Assembly: GCA_026120035.1 (NCBI GenBank)
Contig: JALRME010000005.1
Coordinates: 1,302,001 to 1,366,000, forward strand
Direction: 5' to 3'
Length of the DNA: 64,000 nucleotides
DNA from: Coleophoma eucalyptorum
Lineage: Eukaryota > Ascomycota > Leotiomycetes > Helotiales > Dermateaceae
The notes beneath the pieces were generated by a model. The model saw only the letters and a program-made list of their open reading frames with translations, had not been told where the DNA came from and ran no database searches. The translations under genes and the position numbers were made by a program. Shown in pieces: positions 46,101 through 57,647 of this stretch. Within the stretch, counting starts at the first letter, position 1. Each line of letters opens with the position of its first letter.

Positions 46101-49100
46101 TCTGGAATTCTGATAAGAGGCCTGAAATGTGAGCTGGACATGTTGAAGGTAGGGTGGTAAAGTCGGGACGGGGTCTTGGCTCCAGGAGGTCGTTGACCTA
46201 AGGAGTAAAGTCCACGCTGCCCACTGCGAAGATGCCATGTAAATGCAGTATCCTCGCACAACAGCGCCTGCTCTTTTGCTTTTGAGTGGATGAGATTGGC
46301 AAAGAAGCAAGTCAGCGGTGCAGCCGTAATGAGCTTTGTCGAGCTTAGAGTACGTCAGGCAACCTTACCTCACCCTACATAAGCTGTACGCAGCAGTGTC
46401 GAAGTGTCTGGCAGGTGTTCTGAAAAATTTGTGCAAATTATTCCAATCTTGACTTTACAAAATGCAAGGACTGGCTTTGCGGTACATTTACTATCGTACT
46501 ACGCTTGCCTCGGGCCCTTCGGTCTGCGAGGAAATCAGCGTGGATAAGCAAGCCTGTACGGCTGCCGAACGGTGGAGTTTGTCGTCTCGACAATTATCGC
46601 TCCCTGCTGGCTCTCGACCATTCGAGATCTGCACACAATCAAACCAGTCATATTTTGACTAAGATTCAGGAGGCCCTGTAAGCTCAGCTGGCGTGAGGAT
46701 AATGTGGCAAACACATCCGTTGGAGTTTCCTTGACCAGAAGACGTAGTAGTAGTGGCCAGTGGTGTACAATTTTTTGTCGCACCTCCTCTCTAGCACCCT
46801 TCTCTAGATGGCTTGATGGACTTGACGGGCTTGACTGGTGCTATCGATCGCTACCCATGGACTGGTCAGTGAGATGAAGCACTAATCGGTAAAAAGACTG
46901 GTGCCAGGTACGATCAGCTTGCGATTGGCCGCGGAGGCATCCCGTTTCCGTTCTGGCGGGTGGGCAAGGATTTGGCTGAATCTTGGGCCTCTTTGCCCTG
47001 TCTGGCTGCTTCTGTCCTGCCCTGCTCTGCTTGAACAGTAGAATATAACAGCAGGCACGGAGTGACCTGCTCGCAACCAGCCAGTACGGAGTAACCAGCA
47101 GCGAGGAAAGACAAGGGTCTGGGCACGGGAGAGGTAAAGGGGCAGGTGTCATCGATGGACATCTCGACATCTTTCTTGGTTGTCGTCTCGTTGATCTTAC
47201 CTCTTGTCGCGTAGAGCTGTATGGTCGGGATACAAGATCCAGCCAAGGACTCCATTGGTGGTAGGTACAGTTTCTCATACCTTGCACAGCTCTCATCAGG
47301 TTTCACCATGGCAGTACTCTAACCTGTCAAATATGATAGAGTTGCGTAGAAGTGAAGTCAATCCCTTTGGACCTGCATCAGCAAGGCCTGCAGACAGAAC
47401 GCCGTTGATGTCAAAACCCGATTTGCTTTTTCCGGTGCTGTCTGAAACTGTGGGGCTCGAGGATGCAATCCCAGCCCCTCCCTCCTCTGCTTCCTTACCT
47501 AAGTCCTAACTGCCCTCAGGGGCCATACAAGACAGTTCGACACGAGGAAGACTCTGTACCTTACTTTGCGCGTCGGAAGAAGTTTGGTTGAGGAAGGAGG
47601 TGGACGACTCTAGGTTATCAATAGCCTTAAGCAGAGAAATGAGGTTCGAAATGTGCCTGAAATGAGAATAAACAACAATGATGCGATGGATGTTGACCTT
47701 TAACTGCTTTGGTGCGTGGAGGCATCACGATGGAAGGCCTACCAGAGTTGAAGATCAGATGGCGTAGTGTGCGAAGCAATAGTCTGGTAGGTAGAGCCGG
47801 ACAAAACAAAGCGCTGGTGCTCCATCAGACGGAAAGTCGCGTGTGCAGCAGCAGCAGCCATGGCGCGAGAACGGCTGGGCCAGGCGAGATTGGGTTGAGA
47901 GGCAACGTGGTTTAGGGAGCTGTCCGGCTGCCATGGTGAGCTCCTCCCCGGCCCACCGGTGCATGCCCTCCCTATGGCCAAGGTCTCACAGGGTCGTGCA
48001 CGCTGTGACGAAGCCCATCGTCTGCCCATCGTCTCCCCCGCCCAGCCTGTGGAAGTGGAAGTCGAAGAAGCCCAGGACGCAAGCTCGCCCACTCACCATG
48101 CACCACTCACCTAATCTTATTGGATTTTTGACAAGCGCGCAACTTCTCCCAAGCCGAACTCTATTGCCCCTTCCCCACCAACCCTGAACCTGCAAGCTGC
48201 ACCTGCCAGAACTCATAACGCTTCTACTCTAAATTGCAATATTACTCTATAGGCAAGAATCAATTTCCAATTTCCCTCTCCTATCTATCCCCATTCTTGC
48301 CATTCCACCTTCACTGTCTCTTCGTGATCCCCCCTGGTCCTCCTCGTTCATGGGAAGTACGCAGTATATCCAACTACCATTCAGTATTGAGCGCGTCGTA
48401 TCTGCTCGGTGGCAAGTTGCTGCGAGAAGGACTCGTTTACAGCTTCTCCGTGCCCACCAAAGCATAGCCGCTGCTCCATCACATCACACCGGGACTGTAC
48501 TGCACCGTACTGCACCGCACTGCATCTCGTCCAATCTCGGACCTTGTCCCCTGGGGCCCTGGCTCTCCCTCTCCGTCTCTTGTCACCCTTGCCTCACGCA
48601 CGAGCAACTAGTCAGACATAGGTACAGGCTCAGACCCAGGCACAGGCACGACAGACTCAGGAACTCTGCCAGCCAGTCGAAATTCTTGCATAAACTTCAC
48701 CCCAGATCGTTCGTTTCTTCCTCCCTCGACCTTCCCGACCTTTGAGTCGCCGCTGCTTCTCTTGCCCTGTCATTGTCGCCTCTTTGCTTCAGCAGCAATC
48801 CCTCTGCTCCTGTTCTGCCTGTCGTTTACGATTCTTGTTCTTTGCTTTAATAAACCATCACAGGTATGTACTTCTCTATACCTTCTACTCGAGCCTTGGC
48901 ATGGCCGAGGCATCATCTGCATTCCTGAGCTACTTCTTGTTGAAGAATCGTGCAGTCTCAACACCATCTGTTTTTGCGCATTCCACGCAATCCCCCGCTG
49001 CACACAAGACGGGCATGAAAGCTTACCTCCATTCTTCGTACAGCTTCTGCAGCGACCCGACAACCGTCTCAGCTGGTCACCCACCTCTGGACAAACAGAT

Positions 49101-49719
49101 TCTCACGAGGAAAACATTGGCTGACCGACGAATCCTTCGACTGTTACGAGGAAAAACAAGCTGGACAGCAGCTCCCAGGGACGACTTGGAAATTACGACC
49201 GTGAAATCGTGTCAACTGCGTGTTCGGCAACTGGATCTTCTCTCGCGTCCCTAATCCGATCATTTCAAACTCGAAAATCCCTGTATGACTTGCAACTCTT
49301 ATATCCTTGAGTATTGGGCTGTACATCCTCTCGCTCCGAATTTCGAAACGCCGTCCTTTCTTTTAACTCAACGTTGTTTGAAGATCTAATTTCCCCACCT
49401 AAATCACGGCAACCTGTGCGTTAAAGCTAGATTTCCTATATTATTGCGTGGTGTTGGACCCAGGGCTGATGCTTGTACATCTAGTCGTTCGTAACTTCCG
49501 CCCAGGAGATTGTACCTCGCCAACGAAAAGGATTAAAACCTCCCATCTGACGTTGTCAAAATTTCAGTCATAATCACCGCAGCGCTGACGGAGCAGGAAC
49601 TCAGCACCTTGCGAGCGTGCTTATATAATTTTTCTTGTCGGTTTTACGTCTTGGACAACCTGCTCGAGCAGGTGACTGATTTGGCCACAGCTTCGACTTA
49701 GTGTGCTGCAACTAGCAAG
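43132..49719. other. 6.6-kb gene-poor region
   Basis: No open frame of credible coding character on either strand. Contains poly-C (14, 44275-44288), poly-G (12, 44452-44463), an (AT)9 run at 44499-44516, a CGTA-rich stretch at about 45146-45170, and a 10-bp repeat (ACTGCACCG-like) near 48496-48525. The last ~1.5 kb is pyrimidine-rich and is likely the long 5' leader/promoter of the 49720 gene, possibly with a UTR intron. Could hold a non-coding RNA, but I cannot show one. Confidence 0.5.
44275..44516. repeat. Simple-sequence cluster: poly-C, poly-G, (AT)n
   Basis: 14 C at 44275-44288, 12 G at 44452-44463, 9 AT dinucleotides at 44499-44516. C and G runs are complementary and could pair across 163 nt. 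Confidence 0.95.
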
Positions 49720-52700
49720 ATGAATCGATTCAGGACGAAGAAGAAGGCCAAGGAGACTGGAGACATAGTTGCTCGACCATCGACCGACTCAGATGGCTCA
49801 GGAATACTGCCTATCAAGACATCCAAGACATGGGGACGAAGTAGGAAAAATCAGGAGCCAGAACCAAAACCAGAGTTGGACCTCTCCACGGCATTACCAT
49901 CCTCGGATGATTTTCGAACAAGTCTTTTGATGAGTGGTCTGTCTGCACGATTTTCCATGCTGCGAGAGCAAGATGATCCAAATTCTAAGCTAGGAAAGGC
50001 GAGTGACGACAGCGTATTATTCCCATCCAACAGACAGTCGAGACTAAATGACTTTGGTTATTTTGGAAGGGGAGGACTTTCAGATATTGCGGAGGTATCA
50101 TCGATTTCGGGTTCGATTAAACCACCTTTCGCCGCTATGAACAGGAAAGATTCGTACAACACACTAGATGGATATGGAACAGATGACGACTCGAATAATG
50201 GAGGAAGCATAATGAGTCGGGCGAAGCCCGGTGAAGGTAATAACTTATTTGGAGGCAGACAGAAGATCTATAAGATAGCTGGAGGTGCAACATCCACGAA
50301 GAGCATGGGGGAGGGAGGGAAGATCCTCTACGACGACGATGTTGCTCAGTCCGCATTTCAGAAACTTCGCGAGCGTGAAAGAGCAGAAGAACGAATGCGA
50401 AAAGCGCATGAAGAGCAGGAGCGTGAAGAGGCTGAGCAACGAGTGGAGGACTCGCGGCCAAGCTCACCTCCTCTGACTGGATACAACCGCAACAGAGAAA
50501 CTTCTTCGACGACATCCTCTGGCCCAAATGCTCGGATGTCCACTGCTGCGACGTCTGTGACATCACAAAGAACTCCTTCATTGAAAGGACATAACACAAG
50601 CGTGCCGGGAACACCTGCTTTGAATACCTCTGGGCTTGAAAGGTCAGGAACCAAGGGACGGCGCTTGTACGAAACTGGCCTTGATAAAGACCTTCACGAG
50701 CAACAGTTTTCAGCCATGAGCAGAATTGATACCCTGGCTCGTCAACGAACTCTAGGGGCACATACGCCACCACCAGGCCTTTCTTCGCCCACCTCTGCCA
50801 CAAGCACCGGTGCCTTTGATAGATTTGAACGACAGCCCGTTGCGACCCAGTCCAGTATGCCAAACCTCAGAGCTGCAAGTCCCCCTCCCATTCCCGCTGC
50901 TGCTGCGAAGTTTGATTTTGGCATCAAGCCTGCTGCACTTGAGCCGAAGCCAATAGCCTCATTCGCCAGCCCTGCTTTGAGCCCTCCCCTCAGTCCGCCC
51001 ATGAGCGAGGATGATAACGGTCAATTCCCAGTCCAACCGGCAGACATTGGTAAAGCCACCGCATCCCTCGCCTTCTCCAAACCCGTCCAGCCATATGACG
51101 ACAACAAGTATTCCCAGCGACAGATTCAAATGCAGCAGGGAAGAGAAGATCAACCTTTGAGGAAACATTCACCCCCAGAAGCATTCGTTCCTCGCCAACA
51201 ACCAAGCGTACCTAGGAGTAGGGCTGATTCCTCTGCCACCCTTAGTTCTGGTGCATCTGTCAGGACAGGGCCAAATTCCCTGGCTCAGCGAGCTGGTCCG
51301 ATGCACGAACGTTTCGCCACGAAACCCAAATCTGAAATCACAGTACCAGAGAATCATGCTATTAGTGCAGCGGGCACCTTCCTCACCTCCCCGGATGTGC
51401 CTTCATCGCCCGATGACTTTGACATGCCGCCAAGCAAGCCGTGGGATCGCGCTGGAGCTCAATCTCCATCTATACCCAAGGGATATCGTCCTGACCCAAA
51501 TCAATCCCCAATTCTTGAGTGCCCCCCAGAATCACAGCATCCGGCAAACAGAGAACCTGCACCAGAACCAGCACCATCAACCGAAGTCCCGCTGGTTGAT
51601 AGAATCGACATGATCATGGGAAATGTCAACCTTAAGCGACTGAGCACCGGCGATTTGTCGAAAATAAGACCAAAGTCCCCTCGAGCAGAAGATTCACCGA
51701 CTCTTGGTCCAACCACTGGCCTTAGTGGGATGGTGCGTCAGCATCTACGTTCAGATAGCAATAACTCGTCCATATACGGGGGACAGTCTGCTGCACCCTC
51801 GGCTGCTTTTTCCTCTCGCTTCCCCCAAGATCATATGGAGCCCTTACCTCAACATGATTATAGCAGCACAAAGAGCAATCCCTGGGACCTGGATGATTGG
51901 GACCAACAATATCAAGGCGAGAATAAAGAGAACAATCTGTATGGTCAAGTCCCGGCCCCAGCACCACTGACTGTAAAGTCTGCCAGGACTGAAACATCAG
52001 TGGAAGAGAAGCCTGCCTGGGAGCAAGAGCTCGCTAACCACCATGCAAGAATGGGAAGCACTGAAACTCAAATCGAGCGCCAGGAACTTGCTGATGACCT
52101 TGCATTTCGTCGAAAGCAAGTTCAGGAGAAGATGAAGAGTTTCGTGGAAACTGACAGTCGATCAAACAGTCCTCTCCCGGGAATGGATTGGGCCCGGCAG
52201 AATAATCCTCTGGGTATCCTTAAGGCAAAGACAAGTCGAACCTCTCTCACGGTGAAGACGCAAAGAGAGAAGGAGCCAGTGCCATCCAAGACCATGAAGA
52301 TGCTGGGACTTGGAAATGCCACGATGAATAGTAGCCCATCTCCAAACAGCAAGACGTTTGAAGAGGATGCTTGGAAGCAAGAAGAAGAGGAAATGTTAAG
52401 AGGGGTTCCCAAACCTCGTGTTGGATCCGAAACGAAAGCATTCAGACAGGCAAGAAGAGACGTTCAACGGACTCGCGAACAGGATAATATGAGATATGGT
52501 CCTGCTCAAGGCTCTCGACCGTCTGCGGAGCGAGAATGGACTGCTCCTCCAGCGATTCAGACCAGAGCTTTACCAAGGCAGAGTGACCCGAGCCGAGAAC
52601 GAGGGCCAACCCAATTGCAAAATGGACCAAGAATCAGAGCCCCAAGTCAAGAAAGAGGACCGATGCAAATGGGACCACGTGTCAGAGCTCCCAGTCGTGA

Positions 52701-53760
52701 TAGACACCCTCCTCCCGTCAGCCAGAACCCGCGGCGACAGAATGGTAACAGTAGAGACAGCCATGACAGTGAGTCGAGTAGCCGTACTGGATCACGACCA
52801 CCCTCCCGGGATCGCTCCAGTTCGGATGCCTCTGGTGGAAGATCTAAGAGCCGGAATGGACGTTACCGTGATGACATTGCAAAGGCGATGGGCGACGGAA
52901 TTGGAAGCTCAGCTGTCCATGGCGGATACGAGGCTGCTCCAGTGTCTGCACGATCGATGCCGAAGTCACCGGCACAGCCCGGTATGAACTATCAACCATC
53001 GCACTCTCCAGCCTTCGTACCATCACCATCCTTTCCAGTCTCGCCTGCTATGCCATCACCAACCCCTGGCCCAGACGCGCCTTTCAGAGCAAGATCGAGA
53101 ACTAATAGTAAGGCGGGGTATTTTGAACAGAGTCTTGCGCCAGGTCAGAATTCAGAAGAAATTGGTCTGTCACCAAGACCTTCTCCGGTTGCACCTTTTG
53201 TCGTTAACCCAACGCCACCAATCGAACAACCTTTGCCTTTGATGTCGTCTACGACTCCCACTGGAGCCGGATTCCAATCTAATAGTCGGATTACAGCAGC
53301 TCGCAAGAAGTCCATCAACAAGTCTGACATTTCCGAGCCAACACTCATCTCATCTACTTCACGCATTACAACTGTGAACCTTCCTCCAGGATCATCTTTA
53401 TCCAATGGAGCCGAGCCTTCTCCTCCAATCCCGCCGATCAACCCTCGTCGCCGACAAACCCGAGTTCAAACCATGTTTGGTGCCTTTGCTAGCAAGAAGG
53501 AGGACGCGATGCCTTCGATGTCTCTTCAGCAAGGCACCCAGAGCACGGATGAAATGAGCACATTCTCAGCAGATGAGGCCGAAAAGGTTCCAAAGCATAG
53601 ACAGAAGCTTCGAAAGAGCAGCAGCGAAGGCGGCAACTTGAACTCCATAGCTCGACAGCAAGTGATGGCTATGCCCAGTCCTGCTATGCCAGCTACAACG
53701 TTCCAGCGATCCGAAGGACGAAGCCCAAGCCCTCCGAGGGTCGAAGGTGGCATGTTCTAA
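49720..53760 (+). CDS. Large disordered Ser/Pro-rich conserved fungal protein, 1346 aa
   Basis: Single exon, starting MNRFRTKKKAKE. An N-terminal block (about 45-115: PSSDDFRTSLLMSGLSARFSM, then QSRLNDFGYFGRGGLSDI) looks conserved and ordered. A charged coiled-coil segment follows near 210-245 (FQKLRERERAEERMRKAHEE). Most of the remainder is disordered, rich in Ser/Pro/Arg/Gln, with an RS-like SRDRHPPPV region near 1000. A C-terminal motif (RRRQTRVQTMFGAFASKK) may be conserved. No named family recognised. Its many S-P/T-P sites suggest phosphorylation. Role at the cortex or cytoskeleton would be guesswork. Confidence 0.82.
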   Translation: MNRFRTKKKAKETGDIVARPSTDSDGSGILPIKTSKTWGRSRKNQEPEPKPELDLSTALPSSDDFRTSLLMSGLSARFSMLREQDDPNSKLGKASDDSVLFPSNRQSRLNDFGYFGRGGLSDIAEVSSISGSIKPPFAAMNRKDSYNTLDGYGTDDDSNNGGSIMSRAKPGEGNNLFGGRQKIYKIAGGATSTKSMGEGGKILYDDDVAQSAFQKLRERERAEERMRKAHEEQEREEAEQRVEDSRPSSPPLTGYNRNRETSSTTSSGPNARMSTAATSVTSQRTPSLKGHNTSVPGTPALNTSGLERSGTKGRRLYETGLDKDLHEQQFSAMSRIDTLARQRTLGAHTPPPGLSSPTSATSTGAFDRFERQPVATQSSMPNLRAASPPPIPAAAAKFDFGIKPAALEPKPIASFASPALSPPLSPPMSEDDNGQFPVQPADIGKATASLAFSKPVQPYDDNKYSQRQIQMQQGREDQPLRKHSPPEAFVPRQQPSVPRSRADSSATLSSGASVRTGPNSLAQRAGPMHERFATKPKSEITVPENHAISAAGTFLTSPDVPSSPDDFDMPPSKPWDRAGAQSPSIPKGYRPDPNQSPILECPPESQHPANREPAPEPAPSTEVPLVDRIDMIMGNVNLKRLSTGDLSKIRPKSPRAEDSPTLGPTTGLSGMVRQHLRSDSNNSSIYGGQSAAPSAAFSSRFPQDHMEPLPQHDYSSTKSNPWDLDDWDQQYQGENKENNLYGQVPAPAPLTVKSARTETSVEEKPAWEQELANHHARMGSTETQIERQELADDLAFRRKQVQEKMKSFVETDSRSNSPLPGMDWARQNNPLGILKAKTSRTSLTVKTQREKEPVPSKTMKMLGLGNATMNSSPSPNSKTFEEDAWKQEEEEMLRGVPKPRVGSETKAFRQARRDVQRTREQDNMRYGPAQGSRPSAEREWTAPPAIQTRALPRQSDPSRERGPTQLQNGPRIRAPSQERGPMQMGPRVRAPSRDRHPPPVSQNPRRQNGNSRDSHDSESSSRTGSRPPSRDRSSSDASGGRSKSRNGRYRDDIAKAMGDGIGSSAVHGGYEAAPVSARSMPKSPAQPGMNYQPSHSPAFVPSPSFPVSPAMPSPTPGPDAPFRARSRTNSKAGYFEQSLAPGQNSEEIGLSPRPSPVAPFVVNPTPPIEQPLPLMSSTTPTGAGFQSNSRITAARKKSINKSDISEPTLISSTSRITTVNLPPGSSLSNGAEPSPPIPPINPRRRQTRVQTMFGAFASKKEDAMPSMSLQQGTQSTDEMSTFSADEAEKVPKHRQKLRKSSSEGGNLNSIARQQVMAMPSPAMPATTFQRSEGRSPSPPRVEGGMF

Positions 53761-55035
53761 ATTCACTTCTATCTAGACCCGTTTGATATTTTGCTACTTT
53801 CATTTTCACGATACCACATTTGCGACATAATGTCTGTTAAATACATGAAAGTAAGGATTTTGGACTTCTTTCCTTGGTGCACAATCTGTAGGTTATACCC
53901 TGCATATAAAAAGAGAGAATCGACGCTCGGGGTTACTGGCGCAGAGAGTTTGCTTTTATTTGATTTTACGAGATCCACGTCCTCATCTACTTCTAGTTTA
54001 TCAGCTCAAGCCATGCTCAAGGCTCTGTATATTTTATCCTTCCTAATGAAGGGGCGGTGGTTACAACGGTATTCGGCCGGTCTGAATGCTTTCCTGTTTC
54101 TGTTCCTCTACTTATTTTCTGAGTTGGATTTTCGATCTTTAGCATGTATGAATCCACCTTTCATGTTGGACCTGCTGCATACTGTTTATTGTCTCCTTTT
54201 CTTTTTGTTTATTTATTTGTTTGTTTGTTTGGAGGAAGTACAGGAGGCATGTAAGCTAAGGATAGCAGAAAGCTGGGTTGGGTGGTGGGGAAAGAGGGGA
54301 ATCTTGGGGGAAGATGACTGGATGAATAGGTGTACTTCCGTAGACTACCTTATGAATGAGAAAGATATTCCAGATACGAAAATTAAGATTTCTATCCATT
54401 GTAGCTTTGGGAATGTGGCCTTTAAGTTTAGTGTAAGACCTGGTACATGTTGTTTCACGTTTTCAAAGTCAATCAGGTAAATGCCTCAAAGCTTAGATGT
54501 TCTATCTCATCTGATCTGAACTAGATTCCTATGCCTATCGCCACTGTTTTGAAAAGTAGATGTTGTTCAACATTGCCCTTCATCTATTTGTCTTCGTCGC
54601 AACGAGCTCACATCAACTCTCTAGTCCCTTTTAGAACCACACTACTTCCATATACTACCTACGTAGCAATCTTCAGGAATGCTAGGTTTTTGCAAAAGTC
54701 CTCACAATAAGTGCCTTCCGTGGCTGGTGCTTCCGCAGCTCGACTTATGCTTAGTCCACACTCATGGTCAAGGCGTGTTCGACTTTCCAGCATCAACTGG
54801 ATAACTGATACTGTAACGACAAGCTTGGTGATATCTTCATGGACATGCGTAGTCGTCCATGCGTGAACCAATTCCTTCCCATCTACTCCAGTATCCAACA
54901 TGCACTTCGTACAGTGTGACAACAACCCATGCATGCCATTCCCTCCCAATATTATATGTTAAATCCTCGGCCTGTTTCCGGCCTGCAGATACCAACCGCC
55001 TTCCCCAAGAACCTAATCCAGAATATCCATCACAT
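53761..55035. other. Intergenic, convergent, 1.27 kb
   Basis: An open frame at 53791-54480 (229 codons) follows directly on the 1346-residue protein's stop but shows no family character and is Phe/Leu-rich by T-richness; more likely 3' UTR. A TTTG/TTTA-rich run lies at about 54206-54231. Nothing else recognised. Confidence 0.5.
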
Positions 55036-55434
55036 TCACTCCGCGGCCCCCTCCCCCTTCACACCAGCACTCTCCCTAAGCACCTTCAACCTCGCCTCAT
55101 TCCTGCGTCCTAGCACCCGCAAAGTATTCGTCTGCTCCGCCTCCGTCATGTTCTGCCAGTTGGAGATGCGTGCCATCGTCCCGTCCGTGTTGATCACCAT
55201 GGGGCCGAGGTGGTCGAGTTTGATGCTTGTTCCCTCCCCGCTGACGTCGAGCTTAGTCGCGGTTTCCCCGTCGGCGGGCGGCAGGGGCAGTGGTGCCTTT
55301 ACGGGCGAGCCTGCAGTGGAATTGGCGCTATCGGTGTTGGTGCTAGACATTCTGATGTTTGCGTAGTTGGGATGCAGACGCTTGCTGATAAGGTTGGATA
55401 CTGGAGGGATTCGGGCTCGGAGAAGACGATGCAT
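55036..55434 (-). CDS. Small conserved fungal protein, probably mitochondrial, 132 aa
   Basis: N-terminus MHRLLRARIPPVSNLISKRL is basic and amphipathic, typical of a mitochondrial presequence. The conserved C-terminal half, with LGPMVINTDGTMARISNW followed by MTEAEQTNTLRVLGRRN, is seen in small fungal proteins of unknown function, where xNWxxMTxxEQxxTLRxLxxRN ends the protein. Single exon. Ends Ala/Glu-rich. Small and easily overlooked but coding by composition. Downstream of the glucosidase II beta gene on the same strand, 393 bp apart. Confidence 0.75.
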   Translation of the reverse strand: MHRLLRARIPPVSNLISKRLHPNYANIRMSSTNTDSANSTAGSPVKAPLPLPPADGETATKLDVSGEGTSIKLDHLGPMVINTDGTMARISNWQNMTEAEQTNTLRVLGRRNEARLKVLRESAGVKGEGAAE

Positions 55435-55827
55435 TAAGCTCGATGATGTGCCTTATTTTTATAGAGATGGGGAACTGGTGTTATGACGGAAGAGGGGATG
55501 GTTCTGGAAGAGCTAGGAATTGTAGGAATTGTAGGTTGACAGGGGAGATATACGTCTAGAAGTTTCGAAGCTGTCGTCACTATTTTCTTCTGCTAAAGAC
55601 CATCACGTGCTACTGCTTTATCACAATTACAGCATCATCCTACAGAGCACATATTGGTGATAAGGATTCTTAAGACTTGTTCATATTTTTGATGTATCTG
55701 TAAGGGAAGAAAGGTTGGTGTAGGTAGGGACAAGGAGGATGTAAAGTAACAAGGTAAAGTAGGTACGTAATTTTGCAATGTACAAACTCGTCTAGAATTC
55801 ATCTACGCAAAGAATCCCTCGCAATCA
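55435..55827. other. Intergenic 0.39 kb
   Basis: Promoter of the small mitochondrial-type protein and 3' flank of glucosidase II beta. Nothing recognised. Confidence 0.5.
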
Positions 55828-57647
55828 TCACAACTCATCCTTCTTCACTTCCTCCTTGCGTGCCTCAAGTGGTCCACAAGCCGCTGGTGTACCAACGTCC
55901 ATGCGGTAACTACACTTCTCCAGCTCCTGCACCTTCCAGATCTCATCTTTTTCAGCGCAGGCCAGCACGACGGCCGTTTGGCGATTCGGGCCATTCCAAC
56001 AATGTTGGCCATTCTCATACCTTAATACAACTCTTTCTCCTTTGCCTAGCCCTTTACCATCTGCACCCACTTCCTCATCGACTTCCATGGTATCAATACG
56101 CGCGAAGTTACCCATACCTGTGTTTCCACCGCCCTTCTTGGGTTTCTGAGAGGTCTTCTCCAACCAGCAAAGTTCGTAAATATACTCTCCTGTGTCTTTG
56201 CTTACACAGCTTCCCTTGAGTGCCCTGAAGATGTCTGCGGTTCCGTAGTCTTTCTCGAGATCTTGCTGTTTCTCCCCTACTTGGTGGGCCTTGTTGGAAA
56301 TTTCGTCCGCTACTTCTTGATAGTCTTCACGAGCTTTCTTAACCAGAAGGGATTCGCTACCACCGCTTGCGCTGGTATCGGCTAGTATGCCGTTCTCGAT
56401 GAGTACCACGCGAAGAGCTTGGAGCTTGGAATGCACCCACTCGCGGACAGATTCGGGGAGGTATTCTTCGAACTTGTATACTGTTAAGTGTGATTAGTAT
56501 CCGGCTTTAGGGTAGTGGTGGAAGGTAACTTACGAGCATCCACATCACTCTCTTCGTCTGACTCGTATTGTGACCAGACAATTCCTCCATTCTCAGCAGT
56601 ATCTGGTTGTGAGATAGCTTCGATATCCCGCTCGCGAGCAGATTCGTCCTCTTCTCCCTCAGATGCTTTCTTTGCGGCATAATCTTCCCATGCTTTAACA
56701 GCTCTTTTCACACCTTCGTCGTTGAAGTTGGGGTTGCGCTCTTCCTTGAATGTTGCAAGGATCGTCTCTAGCTCGGCAACTCGCTTCTTAAGATCCTCTC
56801 TTTTATCTATCAAAGACATAACAGCCGATCGAAGCTCTTCAATCCTGTCTTTGGCCAAACCTGCCAGAATGGTGACTTTGCTGCCTTTGCCACTGCTCTT
56901 GACAACCTTGCCCTTCTCTCTCTTCTCAACCTCCTCATATTTCTTCTTTAGCTCTTCGGCCTTGACTTCCTTTTCTTTGATTTCCTTCTCGAGTTTGGCG
57001 ATGCTATCCTCAACACCCTTTCTCAGCGCTGCGGCCGATGTAACAAGCTCATCTCTCTTCTTTTCTGCTTTCTTGGCAGCCTTTTGGCGAATGTCGTCTA
57101 GACGTCTCCATTCTTTGCCAATCTCTTTGCACTTGTCTTCGCATTTAGTGCCTCCTACGCCATTCCACTCGTCAGAGCCGTCGCAGCACCGCTCGTAATC
57201 GCAAACTCCATCATTGACGTATGTGAATGGTATGTAGCTCGGCAAGTGGCCTTTGTTCTGGCAGTAAAAGCCTGGAAGGGCGAGTGTGGTGTTTGGTGCT
57301 CCGACTATAGGTTGTGGCGGGGAGAGAGGGGAGAGCGAGGTGCATGCAGAGGTTCCTGGCTCGTCAGACCCATCGGGGCAGTCGCAGTAATCGTCGTTGA
57401 TTTGTGAAGCACTAATCGTAATCGATGGGTTCGAGATACAGGTAAATGTATCTTTTGATTCATAGAATTTAATAACTGGATAAAGGCGTATTAGCTTCAA
57501 TTGGGCTGATTAGAACAAAAGTCAGTAGGAAAGAGCTTCTCCGCAACACTTACACTCTGGACCTACGCCTCGCGGGCCTGCCGGTTCTGAAGCGAGCACC
57601 GAAGTTGCTGCAGTGCTGAGGAGCACTAGGGCATCAATTCGTCTCAT
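55828..57647 (-). CDS. Glucosidase II beta subunit (PRKCSH-like), 562 aa, ER
   Basis: Regulatory/retention subunit of the ER alpha-glucosidase II that trims glucose from N-glycans. Exons (minus): 57647-57554, 57475-56534 and 56480-55828. Joined in phase: GPE|FIKFYESKDTFTC and DVDA|LYKFEEYLPE. Signal peptide (about 1-20, ALVLLSTAATSVLA). Two LDL-receptor-A-like modules: C..DDYCDCPDGSDEPGTSAC and NDGVCDYERCCDGSDEW. A long coiled coil (about 120-235, Lys/Glu-rich). C-terminal MRH domain binds mannose: KGSCVSKDTGEYIYELCW, YENGQHCWNGPNRQ, C..YR. It ends in KDEL, an ER retrieval signal, where HDEL is more usual in fungi. Length matches the family. Confidence 0.96.

Noticed and set aside
46841..47309. 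Overlapping minus-strand open frames of 131-151 codons
   Set aside because: Two frames compete over the same bases, low-complexity composition, no family resemblance.
48742..49254. 170-codon plus-strand frame with Ser/Leu-rich product
   Set aside because: Pyrimidine-rich leader sequence explains the openness; a better frame starts at 49720.
53791..54480. 229-codon open frame right after the 1346-residue protein
   Set aside because: Hydrophobic, Phe/Leu-rich only because the DNA is T-rich; no recognisable domain; lies where the 3' UTR is expected.
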